A DNA stretch of 64,000 nucleotides from Pseudomonas sp. Marseille-Q3773 (GTDB lineage Bacteria > Pseudomonadota > Gammaproteobacteria > Pseudomonadales > Pseudomonadaceae), in the NCBI RefSeq assembly GCF_916618955.1, contig NZ_OU745390.1, positions 4,774,001 to 4,838,000 on the forward strand, given 5' to 3'. The position numbers were made by a program, and so were the translations under genes. Under the pieces are notes generated by a model. It had not been told where the DNA came from. It did not search any database and saw nothing but the letters and a program-made list of their open reading frames with translations. This document shows positions 9,459 to 18,534 of this stretch, one piece after another. The first letter of the stretch is position 1. Each line of letters starts with the position of its first letter.

Positions 9459-9580
9459 TGTGGATAACCTGGGGGTGTAACTCTTCAGCCCTCACGATCC
9501 GGGGCTCGCACAGCTTTGCTCAAAAAACACCCAAAAATCAGCAGCTTGTGCACAAAGCACGGGGACGAGGTTGTGGATAA
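9459..9580. promoter_or_regulatory. two perfect DnaA boxes in a convergent intergenic region
   Basis: TGTGGATAA occurs at 9459-9467 and 9572-9580; each is the exact reverse complement of the R1-type DnaA box TTATCCACA, same orientation, 113 bp apart. The flanking genes converge here, so no promoter is required in this gap; the boxes may bind or titrate DnaA. Confidence 0.55.
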
Positions 9581-9597
9581 CCTTTGGAGATGTCGCT

Positions 9598-9641
9598 GCA
9601 GGCCCCGAACCGCGAGGCCTGCAGGCTAATGGTCATTTTTT
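9598..9641 (+). terminator. probable terminator of the gcvR-like gene
   Basis: GCAGGCC (9598-9604) can pair with GGCCTGC (9616-9622) and a run of six T lies at 9636-9641. The loop is long and the T-run is 13 nt away, so this is a moderate call; it may also serve rarD on the other strand. Confidence 0.4.
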
Positions 9642-9643
9642 GT

Positions 9644-10531
9644 TCAACTACGCTTGCGCAAACTCAACCACGCATCGACGCTATACACCGCCAGCCCCGC
9701 CCAGATGAACATGAACGCCACCAATGTGCTCGACGACAGATGCTCGTCGAACAGCAGCACCGCCTGCAGCAGCACCAGGGTCGGCGCCAGGTACTGCAGG
9801 AAGCCCAGTGTGGTATACGGCAGGTGCCGTGCGGCAGCGTTGAAGCACACCAGCGGTATCAGCGTTACCGGCCCTGCGGCCATCAGCCACAACGCTTCGC
9901 TGCTGGTGTAGAACGCGCTCTGCGTACTCATTGCCGCCGGGTGCAGCAGCAACCAGCCAAGGGCCAGGGGTACCAGCATCCAGGTTTCCACCACCAGGCC
10001 CGGCAGCGCCGCTACTGGTGCCTGTTTGCGGATCAACCCGTAAAAGCCGAAGCTCAGTGCCAGCGCCAGCGACACCCATGGCAGGCTGCCCACCTGCCAC
10101 ACCTGCTGGGCCACGCCCACGGCGGCCATGGCCACGGCCAGCCATTGCAGGCGGCGCAAGCGCTCGCCAAGAATCAGCATGCCCAGCAGCACATTGACCA
10201 GCGGGTTGATGTAGTAACCCAGGCTGGCCTCGAGCATGCGGCCATTGTTTACCGACCATACATAGGTCAGCCAGTTGCCGGCTATCAGCGCCCCGCTGAG
10301 GGCGAGGATACCCAGCCGGCGCGGGTTGTCGCGTAGTTCGCGCCACCAGCCGGGGTGTTTCCACACCAGTAGCAGAAGCGAGCCGAACAGCGCCGACCAC
10401 AGCACCCGGTGAACGATGATTTCCACCGCCGGGACGCTCTGGATCGCCTTGAAGTACAGGGGAAACAGCCCCCAGATGATGTAGGCGCTCAGGCCCAGTA
10501 GGTACCCGCGACGCGGGTTTGCGGCGTGCAT
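9644..10531 (-). CDS. rarD: RarD-type EamA/DMT inner-membrane transporter
   Basis: 295 aa with about ten hydrophobic segments and the RarD N-terminus RRGYLLGLSAYIIWGLFPLYFKAI, followed by EIIVHRVLWSALFG. RarD belongs to the drug/metabolite transporter superfamily and was named in E. coli for a link to chloramphenicol sensitivity; its physiological substrate is not settled. The gene stands alone, converging with the gcvR-like gene across the DnaA-box region. Confidence 0.9.
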   Translation of the reverse strand: MHAANPRRGYLLGLSAYIIWGLFPLYFKAIQSVPAVEIIVHRVLWSALFGSLLLLVWKHPGWWRELRDNPRRLGILALSGALIAGNWLTYVWSVNNGRMLEASLGYYINPLVNVLLGMLILGERLRRLQWLAVAMAAVGVAQQVWQVGSLPWVSLALALSFGFYGLIRKQAPVAALPGLVVETWMLVPLALGWLLLHPAAMSTQSAFYTSSEALWLMAAGPVTLIPLVCFNAAARHLPYTTLGFLQYLAPTLVLLQAVLLFDEHLSSSTLVAFMFIWAGLAVYSVDAWLSLRKRS

Positions 10532-10595
10532 GCAGAATCCTTGCTTAGGTAGCTAAATGAAGCGACGCCTATTGTAGACAGAGGCGGGCGTGCTT

Positions 10596-11570
10596 CTAGA
10601 ACAATTTCAATGCCGGTTCATCCAGCGCCGCCAACTGTTCGCGTAATGCCAGGATCTGGTCGCCCCAGTAACGTGGCTGGCCGAACCAGGGGAAGCTGGG
10701 CGGGGAGGCCGGGTCGTCCCAGCGCCGCGCCAGCCAGGCGCTGTAGTGCAACTGACGCAGGGCACGTAGTGCTTCGATCAGGGCCAGTTCGCGCGGGTCG
10801 AAGTCGTGGAACTCGTTGTAGCCATCGATCAGTTCGGCCAGTTGCCCCAGGCGCTCCTCACGGCTGCCGGCCAGCATCATCCACAGGTCTTGCACGGCCG
10901 GGCCCATGCGGCAGTCGTCAAGGTCGACCACGTGGTACACCTCGTCGCGATGCATCAGGTTGCCGGGATGCAGGTCGCCGTGCAGGCGGATAAGGCGGTG
11001 CGGTGTACGGGCATAAATGTCTTCCACACGCTTGAGCAGGTCGCGGGCCACCGACTCGAAGGCTGGCAGCAGGTCACGAGGCACAAAAGCACCTTCCAAC
11101 AAGGTATTCAGCGAGGCGTGGCCAAAGTTTTCCACAGCCAGCGCTTCGCGGTGCTCGAACGGTTTGCTGGCGCCTACGGCATGCAGGCGGCCCAGCAACT
11201 GGCCAAGGCGGTAGAGCTGATCGAGATTGCCCGGCTCCGGGGCGTGGCCGCCACGGCGGGGGAACAGGGCGAAGCGGAAACCCTGGTGTTCGAACAAGCT
11301 GCGGCCCTCGTGCTGCATCGGTGCAACCACCGGGACCTCGCAGTCGGCCAGCTCAGCGGTGAAGCTGTGCTCTTCAAGGATGGCCGCATCGCTCCAGCGG
11401 CCTGGGCGGTAGAACTTGGCCACCAGCGGCTGCGCACCTTCGATACCTACCTGGTAGACGCGGTTCTCGTAGCTGTTCAGCGCCAGCACCCGGGCATCGC
11501 TGAGAAAGCCCAGGCTCTCCACGGCGTCGAGGACCAGATCGGGGGTGAGGGTGTCGAAGGGGTGGGACAT
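10596..11570 (-). CDS. srkA: stress response Ser/Thr protein kinase (YihE/RdoA)
   Basis: 324 aa from the ATG at 11570 (CGGAG leader, MSHPFDTLTPDLVLDAVES), close to the 328 aa of E. coli SrkA. It has the atypical APH/choline-kinase fold: ALNSYENRVYQVG forms the nucleotide loop, RLIRLHGDLHPGNLMH is the catalytic HGDLHPxN loop and VVDLDDCRMGPAVQDLW the metal-binding segment. In E. coli the enzyme protects cells from stress-induced death and often sits by dsbA; here it sits alone between rarD and the modE-like gene. Physiological targets are unknown. Confidence 0.92.
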   Translation of the reverse strand: MSHPFDTLTPDLVLDAVESLGFLSDARVLALNSYENRVYQVGIEGAQPLVAKFYRPGRWSDAAILEEHSFTAELADCEVPVVAPMQHEGRSLFEHQGFRFALFPRRGGHAPEPGNLDQLYRLGQLLGRLHAVGASKPFEHREALAVENFGHASLNTLLEGAFVPRDLLPAFESVARDLLKRVEDIYARTPHRLIRLHGDLHPGNLMHRDEVYHVVDLDDCRMGPAVQDLWMMLAGSREERLGQLAELIDGYNEFHDFDPRELALIEALRALRQLHYSAWLARRWDDPASPPSFPWFGQPRYWGDQILALREQLAALDEPALKLF

Positions 11571-11631
11571 GAGAGCTCCGGGGATAGGCGGCACAAGGCC
11601 CATGGTACCGCGTTATACCTGTGCCGGCCTC

Positions 11632-11651
11632 TTCGCGGGCGCACCCGCGAA
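11632..11651. repeat. REP-like half element downstream of the modE-like gene
   Basis: TTCGCGGG-CGCA-CCCGCGAA is the palindromic core typical of Pseudomonas REP sequences. It lies between srkA and the modE-like stop codon and may also act as a transcription terminator. Confidence 0.55.
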
Positions 11652-11671
11652 CCGCGCAACAAGCAGCCGGC

Positions 11672-12436
11672 CTACGCGGGAACCCCGATCAACACGTAAG
11701 ACGGATGAAACTGCACCCGTACCGTACTGCCATTCGCTACCCGGTGCTCAGCCAGCCAGGCCGCTTCGGCAAACGCACACAGCGTCTGCCCGTTGCCCAG
11801 CGCCAGCCGCACCTCGCTCGGCCCGTCAGCCTCCGCCAGCATACCCTCCACCGTCGCCTCCAGGCAGTTGTCACCCGTTTCGACCTCTTCCCCTGCCGCC
11901 AGCAACCGTACCCAACCGGCCTTGAGCAGCGCCACCACCATGGTCCCCAACGTCAGCTCCAGCCGCGCAGTGCTGTCGCGGGTGATCAGCGCCTCGATCT
12001 CCAGCCCGCCGCCCAGCGCCAGGCTGACGCGATCATGCCGCCCCTCCCGGCGCAGGCCACTGACCTGGCCCTGCAACTGGTTACGCGCACTGGTGCGCAG
12101 CATCAGGCGACCGAGCAGGTCGAGGTCACTGGATTGCTCGGCCGCTTCGAGCATTTGCGCCTGCAAGGCCTGCAGACGCTGATACAGGCGCAGCACCCGT
12201 TCGCCCTCCGGCGATAACCGTGCACCGCCGCCGCCTCGCCCGCCGGCGCTACGTTCGACCAGCGGTTGGCTGGCGAGGTTGTTGAGCTCGTCGATGGCGT
12301 CCCAGGCTGCCTTGTAACTGATGCCCGCAGCCTTGGCGGCGCGGGTGATCGAACCCTGTTCGGCAACGTGCTGCAGCAGCGCGATACGCTGGGGACGGCG
12401 GGCGATGTGCTGGGTAAGGAGGGTGGGCAGGGGCAT
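11672..12436 (-). CDS. ModE-family molybdate-responsive regulator
   Basis: 254 aa from the ATG at 12436 (MPLPTLLTQHIARRPQRIALLQHV). The N-terminus is a LysR-like winged helix (QGSITRAAKAAGISYKAAWDAIDELNNLASQPLVER, followed by a Gly/Arg-rich wing). The C-terminal half carries tandem TOBE/Mop molybdate-binding repeats (LMLRTSARNQLQGQVSGLRREG and VGDNCLEATVEGMLAEADGPSEVRLALGNGQTLCAFA-like stretches). E. coli ModE (262 aa) represses modABC when bound to molybdate. No mod transporter genes are adjacent, so the targets are elsewhere. Confidence 0.88.
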   Translation of the reverse strand: MPLPTLLTQHIARRPQRIALLQHVAEQGSITRAAKAAGISYKAAWDAIDELNNLASQPLVERSAGGRGGGGARLSPEGERVLRLYQRLQALQAQMLEAAEQSSDLDLLGRLMLRTSARNQLQGQVSGLRREGRHDRVSLALGGGLEIEALITRDSTARLELTLGTMVVALLKAGWVRLLAAGEEVETGDNCLEATVEGMLAEADGPSEVRLALGNGQTLCAFAEAAWLAEHRVANGSTVRVQFHPSYVLIGVPA

Positions 12437-12552
12437 GGTATCAGTCGTCACGAGGTTCAGATGGATAGTGTGTAGGACTGGCCTTGTGTCGCGAAAGGGG
12501 CGCGAGGCGGCTCCAGGGTTTTTCTGCCGTGGCAAATATCGTTGGGTCATGC

Positions 12553-13278
12553 TTACCCCGGTTTGGGCGTGCGTGCCAGGCAATAGACATCCACGCGCCG
12601 CGCACCGGCCTTGCGGAGCACTTGGGCGATGGTGTGCGCGGTTGCGCCTGTGGTCAGCACGTCATCGACAATGGCGACATGCTGGCCCGTCAACTCACCC
12701 GTGAAGGCAAACGCCTGACGCAAATTGCGCCGCCTTGCTCTGGCATCCAGTTGCTGCTGCGCGGGTGTTTCGCGTGTGCGCGTCAGCAACCGTTCGTCGC
12801 AACGTACCCCGAGCTGCGGCGACAACCAACGCGCCAACATTCCAGATTGGTTGAACCCACGCTCGCGCTGTCGACGCCTGGCCAGGGGCACCGGCAACAG
12901 CAGGTCGGGCCGTGCCACCCCCTCGGCGAAGCGATGCAGCAATCCATGGCCCAGCAATTCAGCCATCAGGCGTCCCAGCGGCCACTGGCGCTTGTGTTTG
13001 AAGCGGTTGATCAGCGTGTCTACCGGAAAGCCGAAGTGCCACAGCGCCACCACCTGCTCGAAAGCCGGCGCGCGGCGGCTGCATTGTGCGCAGGTCAGGC
13101 CAGACATCGGCATGGGCAACGCGCAGCGCAGGCATTGATCATCCAGCCAGGGCAGCGCCTGTTCGCAGGCGACGCACAACGGGTAGGCCTGCCCGGCACG
13201 CTCGTCGCAAAGCAAGCATGTCTGATTAATAATTGAGCACTTGTAAACCAGTCGCTTCCAGTGTGGTTGACAGTTCAT
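12553..13278 (-). CDS. comF: ComF-family amidophosphoribosyltransferase-like protein
   Basis: 241 aa from the ATG at 13278 (MNCQPHWKRLVYKCSIINQ). The N-terminus carries a double zinc-finger-like cluster (TCLLC, PLCVAC, CLRC, TCAQC) and the C-terminus a phosphoribosyltransferase loop, HVAIVDDVLTTGATAHT. ComF homologues take part in DNA uptake or restart of replication in competent bacteria. The gene diverges from bioB; its first codons overlap a BirA-type operator, so it may share biotin control. A later start would cut the first zinc-binding cysteines and is unlikely. Confidence 0.92.
   Translation of the reverse strand: MNCQPHWKRLVYKCSIINQTCLLCDERAGQAYPLCVACEQALPWLDDQCLRCALPMPMSGLTCAQCSRRAPAFEQVVALWHFGFPVDTLINRFKHKRQWPLGRLMAELLGHGLLHRFAEGVARPDLLLPVPLARRRQRERGFNQSGMLARWLSPQLGVRCDERLLTRTRETPAQQQLDARARRRNLRQAFAFTGELTGQHVAIVDDVLTTGATAHTIAQVLRKAGARRVDVYCLARTPKPG
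13241..13273 (+). promoter_or_regulatory. BirA operator over the bioB promoter
   Basis: TTGTAAACC-N15-GGTTGACAG matches the enterobacterial BirA operator (TTGTAAACC-N15/16-GGTTTACAA): 9/9 in the left arm and 7/9 in the right. The right arm contains TTGACA (13267-13272), a perfect -35 hexamer pointing to bioB, so bound BirA-biotinyl-AMP would block the promoter. The site lies within the first codons of the divergent comF gene. Confidence 0.8.
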
Positions 13279-13367
13279 AGGCCTTCCATGACTATGCGAG
13301 CTATCCGTGATGCGCTGGCGGGCTTTCCTGTCCCGGCGCCAGCTACAGCCTAAACAAGGAAACACCG

Positions 13368-14426
13368 ATGAGCGCCAGCACAACTGCAACAACACGTCAC
13401 GATTGGTCCCTGGCCGAGGTCAAGGCGCTGTTCCAGCAACCGTTCAATGACTTGCTGTTCCAGGCACAGACCGTGCACCGCGCGCACTTCGACCCGAACC
13501 GTGTGCAGGTATCGACCTTGTTGTCGATCAAGACCGGCGCCTGCCCGGAAGATTGCAAATATTGTCCACAGTCCGGCCACTACAACACCGGGCTGGAAAA
13601 ACAGAAGCTGATGGAAGTGCAGAAGGTGCTGGAAGAAGCCGCACGCGCCAAGGCCATCGGCTCCACCCGCTTCTGCATGGGCGCGGCCTGGAAGCACCCG
13701 TCGGCCAAGGACATGCCCTACGTGCTGGAAATGGTCAAAGGCGTGAAGGCCATGGGCCTGGAAACCTGCATGACCCTCGGCAAGCTCGACCAGGAGCAGA
13801 CCAAGGCCCTGGCCCAGGCCGGCCTGGACTACTACAACCACAACCTCGATACCTCGCCGGAGTTCTACGGCAGCATCATCACCACCCGCACCTACAGCGA
13901 GCGCCTGCAGACCCTGGCCTACGTGCGCGATGCCGGGATGAAGATCTGTTCCGGCGGCATCCTCGGCATGGGCGAGTCGCTGGACGACCGCGCCGGCCTG
14001 CTGATCCAGCTGGCCAACCTGCCAGAGCACCCGGAGTCGGTACCGATCAACATGCTGGTCAAAGTCGCTGGCACGCCGCTGGCCGAGGAAGAGGACGTCG
14101 ATCCGTTCGACTTCATCCGCATGCTGGCCGTGGCGCGTATCCTCATGCCCAAGTCGCATGTGCGCCTGTCCGCCGGCCGTGAGCAGATGAACGAACAGAT
14201 GCAGGCCCTGGCCTTCATGGCAGGCGCCAACTCGATCTTCTACGGTGAAAAACTGCTGACCACCGCCAACCCGCAGGCCGACAAGGACATGCAACTGTTC
14301 GCCCGCCTGGGTATCCAGCCCGAAGCCCGTGAGGAACACGCCGACGAAGTGCACCAGGCAGCCATCGAGCAGGCGCTGGTCGAGCAGCGCAGCAGCGAGA
14401 TGTTCTACAACGCCGCGTCGGCCTGA
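13368..14426 (+). CDS. bioB: biotin synthase
   Basis: Radical-SAM enzyme that inserts sulfur into dethiobiotin, the last step of biotin synthesis; 352 aa. The radical-SAM cluster motif is [14 protein letters not shown] and downstream family motifs include [37 protein letters not shown] and LSAGREQM, which frame the substrate pocket and the auxiliary 2Fe-2S ligands. First gene of bioBFHCD, with a good AAGGAA ribosome site. It is separated from the divergent comF by the BirA-type operator, so repression by biotinylated BirA is likely. Confidence 0.98.
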   Translation: MSASTTATTRHDWSLAEVKALFQQPFNDLLFQAQTVHRAHFDPNRVQVSTLLSIKTGACPEDCKYCPQSGHYNTGLEKQKLMEVQKVLEEAARAKAIGSTRFCMGAAWKHPSAKDMPYVLEMVKGVKAMGLETCMTLGKLDQEQTKALAQAGLDYYNHNLDTSPEFYGSIITTRTYSERLQTLAYVRDAGMKICSGGILGMGESLDDRAGLLIQLANLPEHPESVPINMLVKVAGTPLAEEEDVDPFDFIRMLAVARILMPKSHVRLSAGREQMNEQMQALAFMAGANSIFYGEKLLTTANPQADKDMQLFARLGIQPEAREEHADEVHQAAIEQALVEQRSSEMFYNAASA

Positions 14427-14427
14427 G

Positions 14428-15600
14428 ATGGCCTTCGACCTGGCCGCGCGCCTGGCCGAACGGCGCGCCGCAGACCTGTATCGGCAGCGGCCACTGCTGC
14501 AGAGCCCGCAGGGGCCGGAAGTGGTGGTCGACGGCCAGCCCTTGCTGGCCTTTTGCAGCAACGATTACCTGGGCCTCGCCAACCACCCGCAGGTGGTTGC
14601 CGCCTGGCAGGCCGGTGCCGAGCGCTGGGGTGTCGGTGGGGGCGCCTCGCACCTGGTGATCGGCCACAGTACCCCGCATCATCAGGTGGAAGAGGCCTTG
14701 GCCGAGCTCACCGGGCGCCCGCGTGCGCTGCTGTTCTCTACCGGCTACATGGCCAACCTGGGCGCCATTACCGCGCTGGTGGGGCAGGGTGACACCGTGC
14801 TGCAGGACCGTTTGAACCACGCTTCGCTGCTGGATGGCGGACTACTCAGCGGGGCCCGTTTCAACCGTTACCTGCACAACGACGCGGCCAGCCTGGCCAG
14901 CCGCCTGGACAAGGCGGTCGGCAATACCCTGGTGGTGACGGACGGCGTGTTCAGCATGGATGGCGACCTGGCTGACCTGCCGGCACTGGCCGCTGTCGCC
15001 AAGGCGCGCGGTGCCTGGCTGATGGTCGACGATGCCCATGGCCTGGGCACCCTCGGCAGCCATGGCGGCGGTGTCGTCGAGCACTTCGGCCTGGGTGTGG
15101 ATGAGGTCCCGGTACTGATCGGCACGCTGGGCAAGGCGTGCGGTACCGCCGGTGCTTTTGTCGCTGGCAGCGAAGAATTGATCGAGGCGCTGGTGCAATT
15201 CGCCCGCCCCTACATCTACACCACCAGCCAGCCACCGGCGCTGGCCTGCGCCACGCTGAAAAGCCTGGAACTGCTGCGCCGCGAGACCTGGCGCCGCGAG
15301 TACCTGGCGGCGCTGGTTCGCCAGTTTCGCGAAGGCGCACGGCAGATCGGCCTGCAACTGATGGACAGCCCGACGCCGATCCAGCCGATCGTCATCGGCG
15401 ACAGCGCGCAGGCCCTGCGCCTGTCGCGCATGCTGCGCGAGCGCGGCCTGCTGGTGACGGCCATTCGCCCACCCACCGTACCGGCGGGCAGTGCGCGCCT
15501 GCGGGTGACCTTGAGCGCCGCCCACAGTGAGGCGCAGGTGCAGCTATTGTTGAATGCATTGGCCGAGTGTTATCCACAGTTGGAGAACGCCGATGCGTAA
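14428..15600 (+). CDS. bioF: 8-amino-7-oxononanoate synthase
   Basis: PLP-dependent condensation of pimeloyl-ACP (or -CoA) with alanine. The ATG at 14428 lies 1 nt after the bioB stop, giving 390 aa ([22 protein letters not shown]). Alpha-oxoamine synthase motifs are clear: [48 protein letters not shown] and the PLP-lysine segment [15 protein letters not shown]. The stop overlaps the bioH start, indicating translational coupling along the operon. Confidence 0.97.
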   Translation: MAFDLAARLAERRAADLYRQRPLLQSPQGPEVVVDGQPLLAFCSNDYLGLANHPQVVAAWQAGAERWGVGGGASHLVIGHSTPHHQVEEALAELTGRPRALLFSTGYMANLGAITALVGQGDTVLQDRLNHASLLDGGLLSGARFNRYLHNDAASLASRLDKAVGNTLVVTDGVFSMDGDLADLPALAAVAKARGAWLMVDDAHGLGTLGSHGGGVVEHFGLGVDEVPVLIGTLGKACGTAGAFVAGSEELIEALVQFARPYIYTTSQPPALACATLKSLELLRRETWRREYLAALVRQFREGARQIGLQLMDSPTPIQPIVIGDSAQALRLSRMLRERGLLVTAIRPPTVPAGSARLRVTLSAAHSEAQVQLLLNALAECYPQLENADA

Positions 15601-16324
15601 TCGCCTTGTTCTATTGCCCGGCTGGGGCCTGGGCACTGCCTCCCTGGAGCCGCTGGCTGCCAGCCTGCGTGGCCAGGATGCGCGCCTGCAGGTAGAGCTG
15701 ATGCCTTTGCCGGAACTGCCACACAGCGATGTCCAGGCCTGGATCGAGCACCTCGATCGCAAGCTGCCGAACGATGTCTGGCTGGGCGGCTGGTCGTTCG
15801 GCGGGATGCTGGCCAGCGCCCTGGCGCACAAGCGTGGCGACCACTGCTGTGGCCTGCTGACCCTGGCCAGCAACCCCAGTTTCGTGGTGCGCCCGGGCTG
15901 GCCCCACGGCATGGCCGAAGATACCTTCGGCACCTTCCTCGACGGCTGCCGTAGCCATACCCAGGTCACCCTCAAGCGCTTCCGTACGCTATGCAGCGAC
16001 GGTGCCCAGCAACCCCGCACCCTGCTGCGCCAGCTGGGTATCGGCGTGCCGGACACTGACCCGTTGTACCTGGCCACCGGCCTGGAAGTACTGGCCAGGC
16101 TGGATACCCGCGAAGCCCTGCAGGCCTACGCCGGCCCGCAGCTGCACCTGTTCGCCGGCAGCGATGCACTGGTGCCGGCGGAAGCGGCAAAAGCCCTGAG
16201 CGAGCTGTTGCCCGATGTGGAAGTGGGCCTGGTCGAAGACAGTTCCCACGCGTTCCTGCTGGAGTACCCGCAGGAACTGGCGGCGGGCATCAAGAGTTTC
16301 CTGCATGAGAGTGGCGATGACTGA
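15593..16324 (+). CDS. bioH: pimeloyl-ACP methyl ester carboxylesterase
   Basis: Alpha/beta hydrolase, 243 aa, that removes the methyl group from pimeloyl-ACP methyl ester and so closes the BioC-BioH pathway. [21 protein letters not shown] gives the oxyanion region, WSFGGMLAS the nucleophile elbow (G-x-S-x-G), [10 protein letters not shown] the Asp and [11 protein letters not shown] the His. The start ATG at 15593 overlaps the end of bioF by 8 nt, and the stop overlaps bioC. Confidence 0.96.
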   Translation: MRNRLVLLPGWGLGTASLEPLAASLRGQDARLQVELMPLPELPHSDVQAWIEHLDRKLPNDVWLGGWSFGGMLASALAHKRGDHCCGLLTLASNPSFVVRPGWPHGMAEDTFGTFLDGCRSHTQVTLKRFRTLCSDGAQQPRTLLRQLGIGVPDTDPLYLATGLEVLARLDTREALQAYAGPQLHLFAGSDALVPAEAAKALSELLPDVEVGLVEDSSHAFLLEYPQELAAGIKSFLHESGDD

Positions 16325-17135
16325 CCTTTCCCATCCGACCCTGCCTGGCGCACTGCCCGACAAGCGCCAGGTGGCGGCCTCGTTCTCCCGCGCTGCGGCC
16401 AGCTACGACAGTGTGGCGGCGCTGCAGCGTGCCGTGGGCCAGGACCTGCTGAGGCTGTTGCCGGAAGGCCTGCAGCCGTCGCGCTGGCTGGACCTGGGCA
16501 GCGGCACCGGCCACTTCAGCCGGGCGCTGGCCGGCCGTTTCGCCGCGGCCAGCGGCGTGGCGGTGGATATCGCCGAAGGCATGCTGCGCCATGCGCGCAA
16601 CGAGCAAGGTGGGGCGCACTATCACGTAGCCGGCGACGCCGAACGCTTGCCATTGCGTGATGCCAGCGTCGACCTGGTGTTTTCCAGCCTGGCGGTGCAG
16701 TGGTGCGGCCAGTTCGCCAGCGTGCTGGCAGAGGCGCAACGGGTACTGCGCCCGGGTGGTGTGATGGCTTTCAGCAGCCTGTGCGTGGGCACCCTGGCTG
16801 AACTGCGCGCCAGCTGGCAGGCGGTGGATGGCCTGGTGCATGTGAACCGCTTCCGCCGTTTCGAAGACTACCAGCGCCTGTGTGCTGCCAGCGGCTTCGA
16901 GCAGCTTGAGCTGCAGCGTTGCCCATACGTGCTGCACTACCCGGATGTGCGCAGCCTGACCCATGAACTGAAGGCGCTGGGTGCACACAACCTCAACCCA
17001 GGCCGGCCTTCCGGCCTGACCGGGCGGGCTCGCATGCAGGGCTTGCTGCAGGCCTACGAGGCGTTTCGCCAGGCCGAAGGGCTGCCAGCCACTTATCAGG
17101 TGGTCTATGGTGTGTTGCGCAAGCCACAGGCGTAA
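16317..17135 (+). CDS. bioC: malonyl-ACP O-methyltransferase
   Basis: SAM-dependent methyltransferase that esterifies the free carboxyl of malonyl-ACP, disguising it for fatty-acid elongation toward pimeloyl. 272 aa from the ATG at 16317 ([32 protein letters not shown]), overlapping bioH by 8 nt. SAM-binding motif I is [12 protein letters not shown], followed by [11 protein letters not shown] and [12 protein letters not shown]. The order bioB-F-H-C-D is normal for Pseudomonas. Confidence 0.96.
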   Translation: MTDLSHPTLPGALPDKRQVAASFSRAAASYDSVAALQRAVGQDLLRLLPEGLQPSRWLDLGSGTGHFSRALAGRFAAASGVAVDIAEGMLRHARNEQGGAHYHVAGDAERLPLRDASVDLVFSSLAVQWCGQFASVLAEAQRVLRPGGVMAFSSLCVGTLAELRASWQAVDGLVHVNRFRRFEDYQRLCAASGFEQLELQRCPYVLHYPDVRSLTHELKALGAHNLNPGRPSGLTGRARMQGLLQAYEAFRQAEGLPATYQVVYGVLRKPQA

Positions 17136-17145
17136 GGGGAGCGAG

Positions 17146-17826
17146 ATGAGCCAGGCCTATTTCATTGCCGGTACCGATACCGACGTTGGCAAGACCACCA
17201 TCGCTGCCGGGCTGTTGCACGCGGCGCGCCTGCAGGGCTTGAGTACGCTGGGGGCCAAGCCGGTGGCTTCGGGTTGCACGATGACCGCGAAAGGGCTGCG
17301 CAACAGCGATGCCCAGGCACTGATCGACGAAAGTTCGATCAAGCTGCCCTACGAGCAGGTCAACCCGTTTGCCTTCGAACCGGCTATCGCCCCACATGTG
17401 GCGGCGCGTGAAGCGGGGGTGACCCTCGCGGTATCCGAGCTGCTCGCGGCGATGCGCAACGTGCTGCAACAGAATGCTGATTTCACCCTGATCGAAGGGG
17501 CTGGCGGCTGGCGCGTGCCGTTGTCGGGGCAGGCCAACCTGTCCGACCTGGCCATTGCCCTCAAGCTGCCGGTAATCCTGGTGGTGGGGGTGCGGCTGGG
17601 CTGTATCAGCCATGCCTTGCTCAGCGCCGAGGCGATTGCCCGCGACGGGCTGCAGCTGGCGGGGTGGGTGGCAAACATCATCGAACCCCGTACCTCGCGG
17701 CTGGAAGAGAACCTGGCCAGCCTGGCCGAACGGTTGCCGGCACCTTGCCTGGGGCGGGTGCCCAAGCTCAAGCAGGCCAGTGCCGACATGGTGGCTGAGC
17801 ATTTGCAACTGGATCTGCTGGATTAG
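17146..17826 (+). CDS. bioD: dethiobiotin synthetase
   Basis: ATP-dependent carboxylation of 7,8-diaminopelargonate to dethiobiotin. 226 aa from the ATG at 17146 with an AGGGGAGCGAG leader, 10 nt after bioC. The P-loop is AGTDTDVGKTTIAAG; GAKPVASGC and EGAGGWRVPLS are substrate and Mg sites. It is the last gene of the bio operon; bioA is not in the cluster, as usual for this genus. Confidence 0.97.
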   Translation: MSQAYFIAGTDTDVGKTTIAAGLLHAARLQGLSTLGAKPVASGCTMTAKGLRNSDAQALIDESSIKLPYEQVNPFAFEPAIAPHVAAREAGVTLAVSELLAAMRNVLQQNADFTLIEGAGGWRVPLSGQANLSDLAIALKLPVILVVGVRLGCISHALLSAEAIARDGLQLAGWVANIIEPRTSRLEENLASLAERLPAPCLGRVPKLKQASADMVAEHLQLDLLD

Positions 17827-17950
17827 CCGCAGCAGGAATACCCAAGGGCTATCAAGTGGCACCGGGCCATTAGGGATTTAAACGGGCCTTTTCACACCCG
17901 GCCTGCTTTAATTGGGCTTGTTCGTTATCCAGGGTCAATGGAGTCCTGAC

Positions 17951-18247
17951 ATGGAAATCACCGGTAGCTCCGCCTATTACGCGGGCCTGAGCGCAATCCA
18001 GACCGGCCAGAACCGCGTCGATCAGGCCGCCAGCCAGATCGCCAATACCACCGCCGAACGTACTGCCACCAGCCAGTCCAGCGACTTCCAGGCCGAGCGC
18101 CTGCGCGCGGTCGACCGCAGCCAGCAGATGGACCTGGCCACCAGCACGGTGCAGATGGCCATGGGCAAACATGAGGTCGAGCTTGGCGTGAAACTCGCCA
18201 AGGCATCCGACGAAATGCTCGGCCGGTTCATCGATACCTACGCCTGA
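17951..18247 (+). CDS. small conserved protein resembling flagellar rod/hook termini
   Basis: 98 aa from the ATG at 17951 with GGAG 7 nt upstream (MEITGSSAYYAGLSAIQTG). The N-terminal AIQTGQNRVDQAASQIANTT resembles the conserved N-terminus of axial flagellar proteins (A..AGL.AA..R.D..A.NIAN), and the C-terminus MAMGKHEVELGVKLAKASDEMLGRFIDTYA is a helix like their D0 tail. The middle domain is absent, so it looks like the two D0 helices joined. I recognise it as a conserved Pseudomonas hypothetical protein, function unknown. Confidence 0.75.
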   Translation: MEITGSSAYYAGLSAIQTGQNRVDQAASQIANTTAERTATSQSSDFQAERLRAVDRSQQMDLATSTVQMAMGKHEVELGVKLAKASDEMLGRFIDTYA

Positions 18248-18284
18248 CCGCCGGTATCCCCCTCCGTATCCACACCTGCGCCCC

Positions 18285-18368
18285 TGTGGGAGCGGGTTCA
18301 CCCGCGAATGCGTCAGCCCGGACCGCTGATTTCCAGGCCGGCTTTTTTCGCGGGTAAACCCGCGCCCA
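18285..18368. repeat. inverted pair of REP elements
   Basis: A REP unit TGTGGGAGCGGGTTCACCC.. (18285-18308) is followed by an inverted unit TTCGCGGGTAAACCCGCGCCC (18347-18368). The pair lies between the small conserved gene and the first acyl-CoA dehydrogenase and could terminate or stabilise the upstream mRNA. Confidence 0.8.
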
Positions 18369-18534
18369 CTGCTGTCGTGTCATGTCTTGGCGTATTTACC
18401 GTTTTTCGTGGCGCAAATGGCACCATAGTCCATTCTTGACATCCGGCGGAGCTAAACGTAAGTTTCAAACAACTGTTTGATCGATGCCGCACGGCGCCCG
18501 TCACCCCACAGAACTCACCTAGAGGTTCATCGCA

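Noticed and set aside
13350..14561. 403-codon open frame antisense to bioB
   Set aside because: Shadow of a clear biotin synthase gene.
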